DNA of 64,000 nucleotides from Trichobilharzia szidati. Lineage: Eukaryota > Platyhelminthes > Trematoda > Strigeidida > Schistosomatidae. Every line of letters begins with the position of its first letter. Within the stretch, counting starts at the first letter, position 1. Shown here piece by piece: positions 45,861 through 59,600 of this stretch. The DNA is taken from contig OX235277.1 in assembly GCA_944472155.2 (NCBI GenBank), forward strand, positions 22,764,804-22,828,803, given 5' to 3'. The translations under genes and the position numbers were made by a program. Under the pieces are notes generated by a model. The model saw only the letters and a program-made list of their open reading frames with translations. It was not told the origin of the DNA and made no database searches.

Positions 45861-46379
45861 CAGTTATTTAACGACATTTGGGGTGAGGTGTTAAGGAATT
45901 TTGGTGAATGGCTTAACAAGAAAACTCTGATAAAAACAAAAATTACTAAAAAGACAGTAACAGCGAAGAAAATTTTCTTTTTGTCTTCGTCTTTTCATTA
46001 TTTCCTATGATCAAATAAAAAAATATTAGGACTGAGTTTCCGTAAAAACATACAAGAAAGAATTTTAGAAATTGTTTCTGATAAATTTGAGATTGAGGCT
46101 TTAAGGAGATGAGAATAACAGTTGGAAAAACATGATGTAATTATGTAACACATGAAATAAATCTTACGAAGGAAAGCTGCGATAATTTGCGGTATCTTTC
46201 TATAAGCACTGTTTGGATTTAAAAGTTTCAATACCAAGAAATCCAGCAAATCGAAGGCTTCACAAATAGATCAAACTCAGGTTGACTACTTTGCCTTGGA
46301 TTCATAATGACTTTACAAAGCTGTTTCAAACCAAAATGCAAATAATCTTACAACTGAAAGCATTTATTTCTCGATAAGA

Positions 46380-47220
46380 ATTTAAAACAAGCAATAAAGG
46401 TTAATAAAGCAGGATTTAATGAATTCACCCTTATTCTTTCCTGGATTGCTTAAAAAAGACTATGCCATACTTCATAGATCTCTAAAGACTGTCAGCAGAA
46501 CGAGTGGTATCCCATTGGGCCATATCGTTGACATCGTCACTGATAGGCACTTGATCTCATGCAACAAATTCGCTAAAGGAATTTCGTCAGACTCTGAGCA
46601 CCCACTCTATCTGCAGTTCCAACCTTGTGTCTTCTCGGGTAAAACAAGAAGTCTTTTCAGAAGACTTTATGCACGTAAGTCTAAGTATAAAAATTACACT
46701 ATACCATATTTAGCACGTACTTCATGTGATGAAAATAGTGTCAGAATTGAACTAACTAACCATCTCAGCACCACTAAATAAACCATTTCCTTCGCCCTTA
46801 AAGCATCACACTTTATTGTTATTGTATTTCTTATATTTATAATCCTCTCCATTTTTTTTCGTTTTTTTAATTTTATTTTTCATAAGTGTGGACATTATTT
46901 TAAGCTGTATTATGACTGTTAACTCTCTATTTCCCCTCACTATACCATATCAACAGAACATTAGACCCAATAATCTATAACATGCTAAAGTTTCCAAACT
47001 GAGTCGACAATACCGTTTGAAACAAACTCACTGTTATTATTATTATTATATCTAATAATTGTGTCGTAAATGTGGACAAATTCCTCCGATTAATTTTGTT
47101 TTAATTTTTAATTTTACATATATTTTGAGTAAATCAGATGCAATATTGTGACAAACACTGAGAATTCCATTCTGTATTATAAGTACTGTTTTTGGAATAA
47201 AGTAAATTATTATTATTATT
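46380..47220 (+). mobile_element. LINE 3' end, CR1/Jockey-like
   Basis: An open frame to 46781 encodes the conserved C-terminal tail of CR1/Jockey-type LINEs: LKTVSRTSGIPLGHIVD, SDSEHPLYLQFQP, SGKTRSLFRRLYARKSKYK. It aligns with the decayed copy at 9.4 kb. The 3' UTR ends GGAATAAAGTAAATTATT with an ATT tail abutting the right target-site duplication, as expected for target-primed insertion. The tail frame is intact, so this copy is younger than the one at 9.4 kb. Confidence 0.85.
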
Positions 47221-47254
47221 TCACTCAGCAGAGATTAGTCATAAAAGTCATAAA
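47216..47254 (+). repeat. Target-site duplication, right copy (39 bp)
   Basis: Identical to 44562-44600 and directly follows the ATT tail of the LINE. Confidence 0.9.
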
Positions 47255-47564
47255 TAATATTAACATAGGTCAGTGAAACTACATGCCGGGATGATATTTT
47301 TTTATTTTGCGTTTATGATTTTGTGGAACAGATCCGAACTAACAGAAATGACAAATCAACTGCTATTCATCGTGCATTTCTCTATTCTTTTGTGTTACAA
47401 TTTTAACAATTTTTCGGTTGACTGCATCTCTGTGTGATCTGTGTTCTGGGTGAAACCGTGAGAAAAAATTGCAATATTACTTAGTGTGTCACATATTGAG
47501 CATCAACGAAGAGGGATATTTTATCTTCATGAGATACTTTGTCCGCTGTTGCATCTTCACCTAG

Positions 47565-47570
47565 ACATGG
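47565..47570 (+). CDS. Isolated 6-nt micro-exon-like site
   Basis: ACATGG lies between a very strong acceptor (GCTGTTGCATCTTCACCTAG) and donor GTAAGT. Phase 1 reads (x)-M with a leftover G. It lies 20 kb past the dense cluster, so it may belong to another gene or be chance. Confidence 0.25.
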
Positions 47571-48200
47571 GTAAGTTCCAAGTGTCAGAAATAGTATTTC
47601 ATGAATTTTAGTAGCGCCAGAAGTAACAAATCATTCCTAATCATATAGTGAAGAGTTAGTTTTTAGAGAAAACTGCCTCTGTTCCCACGAAACATGTTTC
47701 CTTACAAGGTTCGTCCATTTTCACTGGAGTAGCTAACACCCACGTCCCTCTAGGGCTGTTGAAAAGACTGATTTCACCACTACTCTACATATGGCTAGAG
47801 AATTTGAAAAGGAACAGCAGATGGACCACCACATTTCAGTCATCGGTTACCACTGACACGGATAACACACATGAAACTGTTCAATTGTCTGTGCATCAAA
47901 ATTGAAGTCAGGTGCCACAGGAGTGACCCTCAAAGACAACTAAATTGAGGAATCGGACATAACAGCAATACTTCGATCCTGAAGGAAAAATTAAACTGGA
48001 ATTGTGCTCGAATCTCTACGATTTCCATCAGTTAGCAGTCCTTTGTTCATGAAATTCACCATTTGTAATAAATACATTTCTATATCTAAATCATTTGTTG
48101 CATTTCTACCATTTTCATGCCATTTCTCACCCCCCCACATTTGTCAACCGTTGATTATCGTTGCAGTTCCTAGACTATTAGTAATTTATTTAGTTACTAG

Positions 48201-48218
48201 TCAGTCGTTTAGTGAAAG
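48201..48218 (+). CDS. Isolated 18-nt (or 6-nt) micro-exon-like site
   Basis: Two acceptors (TTAGTTACTAG and CAGTCGTTTAG) share donor GTAAAC and give 18 or 6 bases, both in phase. The longer reads (x)SRLVK with a leftover G. Confidence 0.2.
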
Positions 48219-51200
48219 GTAAACTTCAATTTGTAATTATACACCTCAAATCTAAAACTACGTGACGCACAGTTTGCACATCGACGTGAATCGGACTGGA
48301 TGTTGGTCAGGTAAGAAGGATGAGAAGTTTCTCAAGTGATTCATACTGCATCTGAATGACTTGCTTCATAATTTCAAACAGGTGATTTTAATATCTTGAT
48401 CTTCTACTAGGCTGAATGGTGTGTTCTAGGTAAGCCAATATGCGCTGCACTCAGACGGCAATGCATTTTCAAGCTACCACTATTTTCACACAAGTTTTTT
48501 TTAAATCTTAAAAGTTGGGCGAAGTAAACTTCATGACGTGATTCAATAGAGATAACAATATCAATGAACTCGTCCACTAACGTGTACAAAAAACAACATC
48601 ATCTGATTTTCTCCATGAAAGTGGAAAAGTACATAATCGTGATTAAAGAAATTGTAGGAATTTCGTACGATGAGCAACCTCGACAAACTTTCTGGTACTG
48701 CGACTATCACGACAAGCCTTTATCACTCACTTAACCTTAACAAAAGTTAACTTATCCTCACTCACGCAGTGTGTATCAAATTTAGTGAATTTAGTCTGAT
48801 CTTCGAATTCGGATCTTTAGAAATTGGTCACATATTATTGAGGAGTCTGATTCACATAACGATCAGTCTTATGAAATTAGCTGATGTCAAATGTAAAGCG
48901 AGTCAAAAGGAATGACAAAAATTCCTTGAAACTGTCCTTTAGAGTTTGAATACATATATATTTATGAAGTATTTATTTTAACACACACACACACACAGAT
49001 AGCAGGTTACATTTCATGAAATGTTAATTTCAGTGTTCCGTTCACTAACTAACACGATAATGGCATACGTGGGTGATAATAAATAACCATTTCAGGGTTT
49101 TGCCTTCTTAACTGAAAGGTAAAATAAATAAGGTACACAGTTATTAGGGAATGAAATACTTGAGTGTGAATGCTTATGAAATCTGCCGATATTTTTCATA
49201 AATGAAATTTTACTAAATCCTAATTTATAAAGCTGTAATAAGCATCTCCCCGGGGAATTATGCACCTTCCAATTAGCAAAATGTTTCTTTCATACAACAT
49301 ACATTGATGTAGTCTTAATCACTGTATGATGTTTCAAATGCAACTGATTGCGCTTGATCACTCATATTAAGGGAGTCACACAACTTCTTAAATTTCCTCA
49401 TATGACCCTACTCCCTATCCCTTTTTGGAATGTGTTTGCCTCCATAAATATTGGAAAGGAGTTGCATCACTTAGTTCGCTTATTTGTGATGTTGATTTTG
49501 CGAACAGAGATTTGATGATAAGTCCTTGAATTCACAAATTTAAGCGTCAGAACTATAAATAATGAAAATAATACCAGTACCGAAGAAACACAAAGTCCTT
49601 ATTTTACTACCACTATATATGTAAGTGAATGTTAGAAGCCTTATGTAGAATTCCTAATAGGGCTTTGATTAGAATGCCTTCCTAGGAATCCGGTGGCCTA
49701 GAATAAGAAATCTAAAATGGTATATCGAATACCATGTTGTTATGATGTGGAGGTCGGAATAACATGATGCAACGTGGAACGTCGTTTGTGATGCAGATAC
49801 TTTCATTGAATCACATAATATGACAGGACAAGTTGAAAGTGTTGAGAATTAATACAGACAAGCACAGGAATCTCTCAGAGCTATTTTAGTGATACAGGAG
49901 ATGAATGTGCACTGTACTGTATCTAGTCGAAAACAGTCATAACTATTATTATTATTATTCACTATTATTAAGGCCACTGAGAAAGAGCACATACTGTGCA
50001 ATATTTGCATTTTGCATGTTGAAGCTTTCACAACTCCGTAAATAATTCAATTCAATATTACCGAGTGACAGACACTTTTTTACTAATGGATGACACACTT
50101 ACCCGTGTAATTGATATTGGTTGCGTTCAGAACTTAAATGCAAATAGTGTTCACAATTTATGCGCTATCAGTTTATACGTTTGACTTCAGTTGACATTTT
50201 CTGTCTGAAACAGTGACTAAATTGCAAAAGCATTCGGAAATCTCTTGATTCGTTTTGAACTTCAAAAATCTAACAGACTTCGAGGAATAATATTTTCTGC
50301 GGCGTCTGTGTGTGTGTCATTTGTAGAACTCATCACATTTGGTGGAACTGATGCTATGTTCACATATTCAATAATTGGAAATATTCTTGTCTTCAACACA
50401 CTTGTCTTGCATTCCCTTTTTATTTAAACCTTTTCATGAGAAAGATTTAGTCCATTTGATATAAATTTAAATAAGACGTTATGAGGAGAACAAACAAACA
50501 CTATGAGATGAAGTCATTTCGTAGGTTTCTTTAATGATTCCTTTAAAACTTGAATGATTTTTACAAAGGCGAAACAAAAACATGAAATGCATGACAACTA
50601 CTCAGTTGAATTAAACAGAAGTACATACTACTAATACATCATATTTAAGTAGGTCAAGTGGTTCATGTTAGGCAAATGTTAGGCAAATTTCTACTTTAGT
50701 GAACACATATTTTGGGGTATATAATAATTAAGTCAGCCGAAGTGCTTCAATCCGCTTTATTAACTTTGGTCCAAGGTGTCATAGAATAATAATAATAATA
50801 ATAAAGAAGCAGTCACCGGTAATAATTTTGCAACCAGAAGTTATTAAATCCTTAGCAGTGGATGATGATGGCGGATTTCTGTCCAGATTGTGCACATTCG
50901 TGACATTTTTTCATTTCCTGTAACATTGAAATATTCTGTTTGTTCCCCCTAGATGTTAGTCACTAAAATTCCATGTGCACTGTGAAGTAGACTTCACAAA
51001 ATCTCGTCCTTTAATCGTGACTTTGGTAACTAAAAGAGATTCAAGATGTAAGCAAAAGGAATGAGACGTGTTAAACGTTCCTTTGATAAGGCTTATTATA
51101 GTTATTATACTACTTAAGGTTTCCTAGAAGGCCCTTCATTTTTTTCCCTTTCAAATTCTACACAAATGCATCTGTTAAAAGTGGCTGAAAAGGGCTTGGC

Positions 51201-52489
51201 TTGCCAAAGCAATACCCTCAAATATCATTTCGATGATATTCCTTAAAAACTGAATCCTATATTTTCCACATACGTGTGAGGATAATGCCTTTCATGTGTA
51301 GGTGACAGGTAATGGTAATTGTATACCATGGCTCATGATGTCATCATCGCAAATGAAATCAACAGTCCTTTGATATGGGACTCTGATCAACGAACATGGT
51401 GTGTGTCTACTGAGCAAACAAGACTGTTGATTACATGCACAATGTGTAACACAACAGACTTTACCTGTCAATCACCTCAGTGATATCATTTCTTCAGATA
51501 TGGTAAATGCCAGATTGGGAACTCATAAATCATGAGAATTATCATATCCACGGGGATTGGAATTTGTGTTCACAAACATAAGAAACCAGAAGATTGACGA
51601 AAATTAGCCTAAGGTTAACAATGGAGTTATCAAAAGCAATAACGTCATTTGAAGTTAAGTAGGATGGAACAAGATGCTACCAGGAAGGCATAAAAGCACT
51701 CAGAATATTCCTGATGTAGTTGTGTTCTCAGAGCTGGATGCCTCACTTGCGAAGCTTTCATTACCTTACCAGGCAACATCTTCAGCGCATACTTCAATTT
51801 GAAGTGAACTTTTGAATTTCACCACGACTTTATCAGTAATCTCTTCTGGTGGGTGACATTGAACATTATTGGTTACAGTTGTTAAATCGGCACTCAACAG
51901 GCATTCTGACATTGATAAAATGTTTCCATCCATAGGATGAAAATCTCATACACATAAATTCGAATTTCAGGACAGGGAAGGGATCAGTACCAATACACAT
52001 AGACAAGAGGATGTAATGACAGACAAAAGTGACTAATCACTTCCTTGGTCATCAGGTGGAATGTCTAAATAGCTCGTGGATAGTTCATAAAGCTCACTTC
52101 AAATTGTAGCATCCATTGACAGTGTTATCAAGAAGGGTAATAAAAGCTTCACAAATAGACCATCCAATCCAGACAACACAATTCCACCAAAATCATCCAG
52201 CTGAGCCACAAATCTTTCACATTTTATCTCTTCAGAATATGTGCATCTACTAGTGCTTTCGTATCAGAAAATCTCGAGCATTATTGTAAACAACATAGTG
52301 TAAGAAAGGTTCATTATGTGTTGTAGCTACTTACAACTTGTAACTTGGTCACCTTAAAAAGGTAAAGTTGAACAAAATAATAACCAATGAAATCCCTAAA
52401 AAGCTATCACATAGTATGTTACCATTCCTATTTGTGAAGCCGTTCTGGATCAAGTGACTCGTTTGCTTGAAGTTCCTGTGGACGTTTAT

Positions 52490-52650
52490 GCTATTACTAT
52501 CTAAGAAAACAAAGGAAGACTGGGGCATGAGGCTAGCGAGCGACTCTACCCCTTAAAGTTAAAAACCCACTCCTACTGCAGCTTTCTTTGTAGCTCTGGC
52601 TTGAAGCCCCATGTTCTACTCGGAACGTGAAAGAATAAAATAAACGAAAG
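52490..52650 (+). mobile_element. tRNA-type SINE, 3' half only
   Basis: GGGCATGAGGCTAGCGAGCG to CTTGAAGCCCCATGTTC, then GGAACGTGAAAG, matches the 3' halves at 56.6 and 63.6 kb. The tRNA-like head is absent. Confidence 0.65.
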
Positions 52651-53051
52651 TAAGACCAGAATAAAATTGTCAAACTTCATAAGTATTTCAGGGAGGGAGA
52701 CTGATCCACAAATCCTATTAACTATAGTGTTTGTGCTGCATTGAGTACATTATAGTTAGTTGGTTACTCATTCGCATTCCATTGCAATTGGTTTAGGCGT
52801 CCGCTGAGTGTTTAGATTCGTCAGCATAAATAATATTAATGTATGAAATAGTCATTTCTGCATAATTCATTGTTTTCAGATGAAACAAATTTAAGACTTC
52901 TGCGTGTAATTTAGTCAGAGATATAATTGCAGTCTTGCTAAATACACACTGAGTACTGTTTTTCTATTAACGTTTTTGTATCATATTTCAATGCGTAATT
53001 AACCGTTAAGTGAACTAGACAACATTCTCATTTCATGCATGCGTGCATTTA

Positions 53052-53068
53052 TGTGTGTGTGTGTGTCT
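53052..53068. repeat. GT microsatellite
   Basis: A run of TG units. Confidence 0.85.
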
Positions 53069-53273
53069 TATGAATAATAATAATAGAAGGTATCTGATGT
53101 TACAGAATGACGCCCAATTTTCATATCCATGTCATATCTTCCAACCCCTAGAAGGAAATTTGCTTATCAGAATATTCTCTACTCAGCCAAATGTTCATTA
53201 GGCCTTTTCAGTTTCCAGACCGTTAATATCACGAACTTCCCGGAATAATTTGTGCGCCGAATCAGATGTAATC

Positions 53274-53395
53274 ATTATAAATTATTTACAAAAAAAGAAT
53301 GTCAGTTGAAGAAGCTGTGGCTTTCACAGCGAAACATTCAGAAAAATCTTGTTTTTATTGTTTTAAAAGACACGCTGAGATTATCTTAAATAGTT
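53274..53395 (+). mobile_element. Penelope-type terminal repeat relic with decayed hammerhead
   Basis: It aligns with one arm of the palindrome at 10.7 kb: ATTATAAATTATTTA, then GAAGAAGCTGTGGCT, CACAGCGAAACATTCAG, AAATCTTGTTTT and ACACGCTGAGATTA. The core CUGAAGA is UUGAAGA here and the ACGU of stem III is ACAU, so cleavage is doubtful. Confidence 0.7.
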
Positions 53396-53399
53396 TTCA

Positions 53400-56300
53400 A
53401 TATTATGCCTTTCAAAACATGTCACTTTCACAGTACTGTATAGATGGGCAGCAAGGATGAGTCAGTTGCGTGATGAGAATGGTTAGCAAGCGCATCGATA
53501 TTCGATTATGGTTCTTTATCAATTTAAAGAAAGTGAGATACGTGATTTCAAGCATTTCTAGGCACTTCCGTTGCAGAAGTATGGTCATTCAAGATGTTCA
53601 GAAGTCATCGTTCTCCGATTCTCCGCTTGCTGGAGTTTCTGTAGCGACTGGGTTCATTCATCTTCTTGTCGGGTATAAAATGAAATGCTCTTGGCAATTA
53701 ACAGACACCTTGAAATGGACACTAAGTGATTTAAACAACTTTTCACTCCTTAGAAATTCAAATGAAGTTGTGAAGGAATAAGCATCCCACTGAGGTTACC
53801 CAGAAACGCCGAATCCTATTGGACAGTTGACAAATAAATAAAAGGGATCGCTACACTTGATAAACACATTTCTACCGGGCAAAATGCTCGCTTGCTTCAC
53901 TCACACTCTGGGGGTAGTCCAACTGGTTTCATTGTTAAATAAAAAGATAAATAATTCTTCATTTTAGGATGCATTCACAATTGCGAGATGAAATATCAAC
54001 TGAAACACAACCGATTTTTGTCGAGAAGTCGACGTTTTGCAGCGCAGTCTTTCGCCCTCTACCGATTACTGTGGGTGAACAGCTTGTTTAACTGGCCAAA
54101 GCTTTCTTGGCTTTAATCAGTTGGTACTGAAACACACACTTTAGCAGTGAGCAAACAAACAATATTAAGCCCTGCTAATTCAAGCTTTATTAACACCTTT
54201 GTATCAGCTACAGCGTCGTAATAAGCTCAAATAACATGCCTGAGCCAGACTGAAATCATTCACTTTATGAAAAAACAGATGTGAATTAAAAAATCGTAAT
54301 TCATAGAGAATAAATAATACAATTCGCCGCTATAGTCTGTTTCATTAAAAATGGGACTTTACCGTAACCTATGTTAATTTTTTTATAAATGTGAGAAAAA
54401 ACCGAATTTTAATTTTTTTGAACTGAATTTGTGGCTTTCTTAAAATGTTGTAACACTTCTGTATTGAACTCGTTTTGATATTGTGAAAGAAATTTACTGC
54501 GACAGAAAACACTTAGTAAAGCAATAGTTAATTTCAATAGGAACATTACGCAGTGGTTGTAGAGTATTTGCTACAGGGAGAATTCGAAAACAGTGAAGCA
54601 TGGTTATCGTCTAAATTTGTATATTTTATGTTATTTATGAATTTGACTTATTTTTAGAAGACGCTTTATAACCGTATCTCGTACTTTACGGACTTTACCT
54701 CAGCATACTTCAATGCAAAACCAAATGTTGTTTACTATTCGTCTATTATCTGCCTGATTAATTTTTGAAAACTGTTCACTATAGATTGAATGATGAAGCA
54801 AAGTTTATTTACTACTTGAACGAACTGTCGTTTCTTTCTTTTAATACAAGAGTTATTAAATGTTGTTGTTGTGAGGACAACCAACTAGTCTGAGAGCAAT
54901 TCTTCACAGTTATGCTTTTGTTTTCTTTCTGCTGCTAGATTGTATAGCGCAGCTTTGATAATTCTTCTTCCTAACTGTGTGGCGGAGATAATCTAAAACA
55001 CTCTTTTTACTCAAACAGGCAGACTCACTTTTTAAGACTAATAGTGTAGTTACGACAGTGAGTAAATAATTTCGATAGAAATGATGAAAAAGATGAAAAC
55101 CCCAATAACACATCGCATGAAACATCCCATGGGTTATTTCTGTCAAACAGACACATAGCGTTCTGTCAACTAAGAAAGCTCACGACTTCAAAAAAGGAAA
55201 AAATCTGTTGGTTATTTGACACACACACAAGCACTCAACAATGCAGATTAATCCTATGAACACAGAGACCATGAATTCACTCACTCTGTTACTTTACAGA
55301 ACATATCGCTAGTGTATATCGTCGCTTAAGTTGAGATTACTTTTCAAATTAACACGTCACTTGATTTTGAAAGTTCAGAAGGATACAACAACAACAACCA
55401 GCAAATTGTGATTCACATAGCAAATTCTACTAATATTTCAAGTGTCACTTGAAGTGTAACTTAACTACATTCCAGTGGATGCAATGAAGATAGGGGGGCG
55501 AAAGTCATATTTCATCGATTAGAAGATGCTTTGTAAGCTTTTCACTTCAAGTATTGCATCAAAATGAAATACTGGAAATGCACTATAAAATGTTCGTCTA
55601 GAATTCAACCAGACAACGTGTGTTGTGTGTGCATTTTCTCTCTTCATTGGCTGATGTAGCGTTTCTTTTGTCTACTTGATTCCTTTCTTCAGATGTATAT
55701 TTTACCCTTTTCATCATTTGCTCCTCATGTGACTGCAAATGATCTACGAAACAACAACTTATTCTTTTCAAATACAGGAAGCATTCACGAAATGTAGATT
55801 ATTAACATTTGCATCTCATACTTACACTCGACAAGAAACAGAGCTGAAACACAAACGACGAGCAATATGAATGTGTTTTGGAAATGTCTCAAGGCTATTG
55901 AGAATTATGAACAAGTGCAACAAGAACAACTTTTCTCGTGCTTTATCTCAAAAATGCGTTTTAAAATTTCGACACAAAAATGTTGCTCAACTTAACCGGT
56001 TAACGTTTCTCTCTCACATGAAGATTAACTATTTCAAAAATAGGCTGAATGACTTCCCTGTCTATCAACATACACAAAGTTCATTATGTACAGAACTGAA
56101 AAGAATATTGACGAAAATAGCCATGCCACTTACCAGCATCTTCTGTTTCACGTGTCATAAAAAAACAATTTTCATTCAACTGAATACACATCCTGTCAGC
56201 AAATGGCAAATACTCCAAGATATTATAACTGTCAGAATTGTTTTGTTGGTTTTTGATTCTCCATAAATGACAATTAACAGTTGGTTTTTGCATGAGCTTA

Positions 56301-56435
56301 TCGTCGAGTTTCCCATCCGAGAAATGAATTGCACTTCCTGCCAATTCTTTTTGGCAGGATTAATACAGTCTACACACACATACCCATGTGTGCAAGGTTA
56401 ACTTCATGAGATTATACGTAGCATAATTATGCAAT
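53400..56435. other. Unassigned DNA
   Basis: AT-rich. Open frames of 60-131 codons occur (for example 55871-56266, starting MCFGNVSRLLRIMNK) but none shows a domain, signal peptide or splice context I can support. Confidence 0.4.
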
Positions 56436-56439
56436 TAAG

Positions 56440-56680
56440 TGCGTCGGTGGCACAACGGTAGACTGCTCGTCGACCATGCATATGGTCCTGGTTTCGATCC
56501 CTGGTCGATGAGGCACACCTTTCCATCTCCAAGTCAGTAATTGGATACTGTTATAGAGGGAAGGTTGTACATGAGGGTAGCCACCGCGTATAACTTAAAA
56601 ATAAACACCACTGCACTTGAAACTTCAAGCATCTACAATGAAGCCATGTGTTTCACTGGGAACGTAAAGAAGTGAAAAAA
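56440..56680 (+). mobile_element. tRNA-derived SINE
   Basis: The head GTGCGTCGGTGGCACAACGG (A box region) and GGTTTCGATCCCTGG (B box) are followed by a tail ending GAAGCCATGTGTTTCACTGG then GAACGTAAAG. Same family as 63467-63705. Confidence 0.8.
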
Positions 56681-56689
56681 GATTATACA

Positions 56690-59600
56690 ATTAGTGAACT
56701 TCTTTACTATACTTATTTATTCCTAGTGGAACCGGAGATTGCTGGCTTGTATTGCCTTTGAAATTTCCGGGTACTGGCATATCTACTGCTTTTTTTACAA
56801 CTGGTTTCCGGTTACGGAATGCAGCTGAACTGCCTACCTATCAGCTGGATTATTTGCTGGGCAAACAGTCATGGAGATGTGTACACGAATCATCTTCCCT
56901 TACACAGTGGAATCAATGAAGGAATTAGATTCTCCTTATTTTTGCTACGTTTTCTGTGTATCATTGGGATAAAACACTGACTGATTCATGCTTCTTATGT
57001 TAAAGTAGCAGTGAAGAGGGAAACTGATTTAGACAAATTAAAATGTTATTGATATTTGTGTGAATAAAATCTCAGTAACCTACTGTGACAACCTGTAAAA
57101 TGTTGAAAAAAATTCTTGTGAGAATGTGTGAGTAGATTATGCAATCAAAATATTTCGACTTCCGAGAACTTCTGAGACGAATGCAAACTTGCTCTTGTGT
57201 GTTTCTTTTTTATAAGACGAACTGCAAAAGCCCAGCTTAGATCTATAGCATGAGTGTGTGTCTCAGATTCAGCCTTGATAGGATACCGTGAAAGTTGCTT
57301 AATTTTTTACACTTGAGGTTTGTTTGTTCAACTTTCAAGGAATTAATTAATCTCAGTGAAGTGTAGAATAAGTTATCTTCAGTGCATGTCCACTATGGCG
57401 TATACTTTACACAAGTTAATTCTTTAGACTATATGCAGTCAAGCCTGACAGTTGTTAGTCATTCCCACTGTAATGTACACAGTATGTATTCCAGAATTAG
57501 CAATTCTGTTCACTTTGCAATTAGGCTTTCGCTTGACAATGAATTCAGACAGATAATGATAACAGTATGTGATGTGTTGAGCGCAAAAAGAGGAACTATT
57601 TGGTGACATCACTATTTGTTCATCAGTGGTTAAAATGATCATTCACAGATTAACCGTCATCACTTGCACTGTTTGTCTAGTTTGTCTTTTCCAACCACCA
57701 ACATTCAACACTTCAAATAGTCATGAAACTTTGAAGCTCACTCACAATGACTAACAATATAAGAACAAACTTACTGCCTGTCGATTTCACTGTCAAGGTA
57801 AAGATTTCAACGATAACAATTAGGAGTTCCTTACTGCATGGAACATATCTGGAACTCTTATTAGTTTTCTCAGCTAAGCATCAGTTGGAATAAGATAAGT
57901 AACTCAATTTGAACTGAACACACACAAACAGATCCATTATGTATCATTATGTACCACATCACCCGCTGAGTATCTTCCAAAGTATAATAACACAAATTGA
58001 TCACTCACTAAAAATTTGAAACTTTTGCTTGTGTATGATTGCTTCAGCAGAGTGCAAGCACTTATTCTCCAAATATTTTTTCCTCTCAATCGTCAACATC
58101 GTTAATGCATTAAAACCTTCTTGATGTTAACCGAATGAGAAGGAAAACGACACTGTGCAATGATGCTCTGTGAGTTAATGTACACACAAAAGAGGAAGAT
58201 GGCCACCATTGAGGCTTTTACAGTGTTACATGTATCCGTCACATTCTGTTAAATCACTAGGCCCACCTACTTCAAATTATATCTGAATCATTTTGCACTT
58301 GTGACACTTGTGACAGTCTGTCACGAGTGATCATCTGAATGTCAGTGTAATGCCTCCTAATGGCACTCAGGAGACATTGTAGTGTTTATTTCAATGCTTT
58401 TTAACAAATGAGTGTTTTGTAAATAGTTACATTTTCTTTTATACTACAAATCTATGTTGTAAACTATGCTTGCTTTTCAAGAAACTATATATCCACTGAG
58501 GGAAGTGAATCATAGGGATGGATGAAAACAAAATTGATAATAGTACTTTGAAATGCAATTAAATTGTTTGTGATTATTATAATCATAGTTAAATGTCAAA
58601 TGGGAAAACAGTTCATGTCATATATATAGAATTATTCATAGGATCTATTGAACTTGGAAATATTTTCTTGAACTTGAATTATTCTTCATAGGACATCAAT
58701 TGTTTTGCCACTTGACATTTAATTATGATTATAATCACAGACATTTTAATTGCATTTCATACAACTATTATTTTTTGAATGTATTTACACCTTTGATTCA
58801 ATTTCCCTATCGGATAAAATTTCTTGAAAACTGCATACATATATACACGATTGTACAGCTTGATAATAAATTCGTTGTTGATAAGAGTCTCTTCGCTGAA
58901 TCATCATCACTTGTTTCGATTTTCGGTATGTTACAATGGGAAATCTGTCCATATTATAAAACTACATACTATGGGACTAGTGATACGGATAAAGAAAAAA
59001 GGTTCAACATACGCAGATCACTCATCTGTTTGTCTGGATAATTAAAATAGGTATCAGTCAGTCCCTCATTATTTCCCCCGTGTACTTACTGAAAATCCAA
59101 CTTTCATTAAGAAAAAAACTAGTAACATAGTGTAACTCATTTAATAATGAATCGTTGGAACATATCAGCTTAAACAGCAGTGTTCAAAGAATGACGACTT
59201 TTAGCAGCGTCATGAGTAAATAATACTGTATCATGTACCATGTTATTTTCATCAAATAAAATTGTTACATAATGCTTAGCTTATCACCTTCATGACTAAC
59301 ATGCAGGTTGTCATTTAAAGGTCAATAACTCAGAACTTTTGAGTTTAATTCTCCATACTGCATCCTTTGAGAAATTTGCATCATATTTAACTTTTCGTCG
59401 CTACGCTATTTTTAACATATCCTGGGTCATTTGTTTCATTTTAATGCAGCGGTTAAACACAATTTATAATGAAACTTACTTAAAGGTGTACAAGTTCGAT
59501 AACGACCACCTACAAAGTTAAGCAAATGTATGATGCAACGATTACTCTACCGAAGTGTATTCAAGCGGAATTATCAAACAATATAATAATAATTGACAAT

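Larger units (their letters stand above)
47255..52490. other. Mostly unassigned DNA
   Basis: It contains a (CA)n run at 48980-48998, an ATT run near 49946 and an AAT run near 50788. Two isolated micro-exon-like sites are listed separately. A stretch near 51740-51830 may be an unidentified repeat shared with 31.9 kb. I see no supported gene. Confidence 0.4.

Noticed and set aside
55871..56266. 131-codon open frame as a gene
   Set aside because: No domain, signal peptide or splice context, and overlapping minus-strand frames are also open.
56440..56510. tRNA gene
   Set aside because: A and B boxes are present but no proper anticodon and acceptor arms fold, and the sequence continues into a SINE tail repeated elsewhere in the window.
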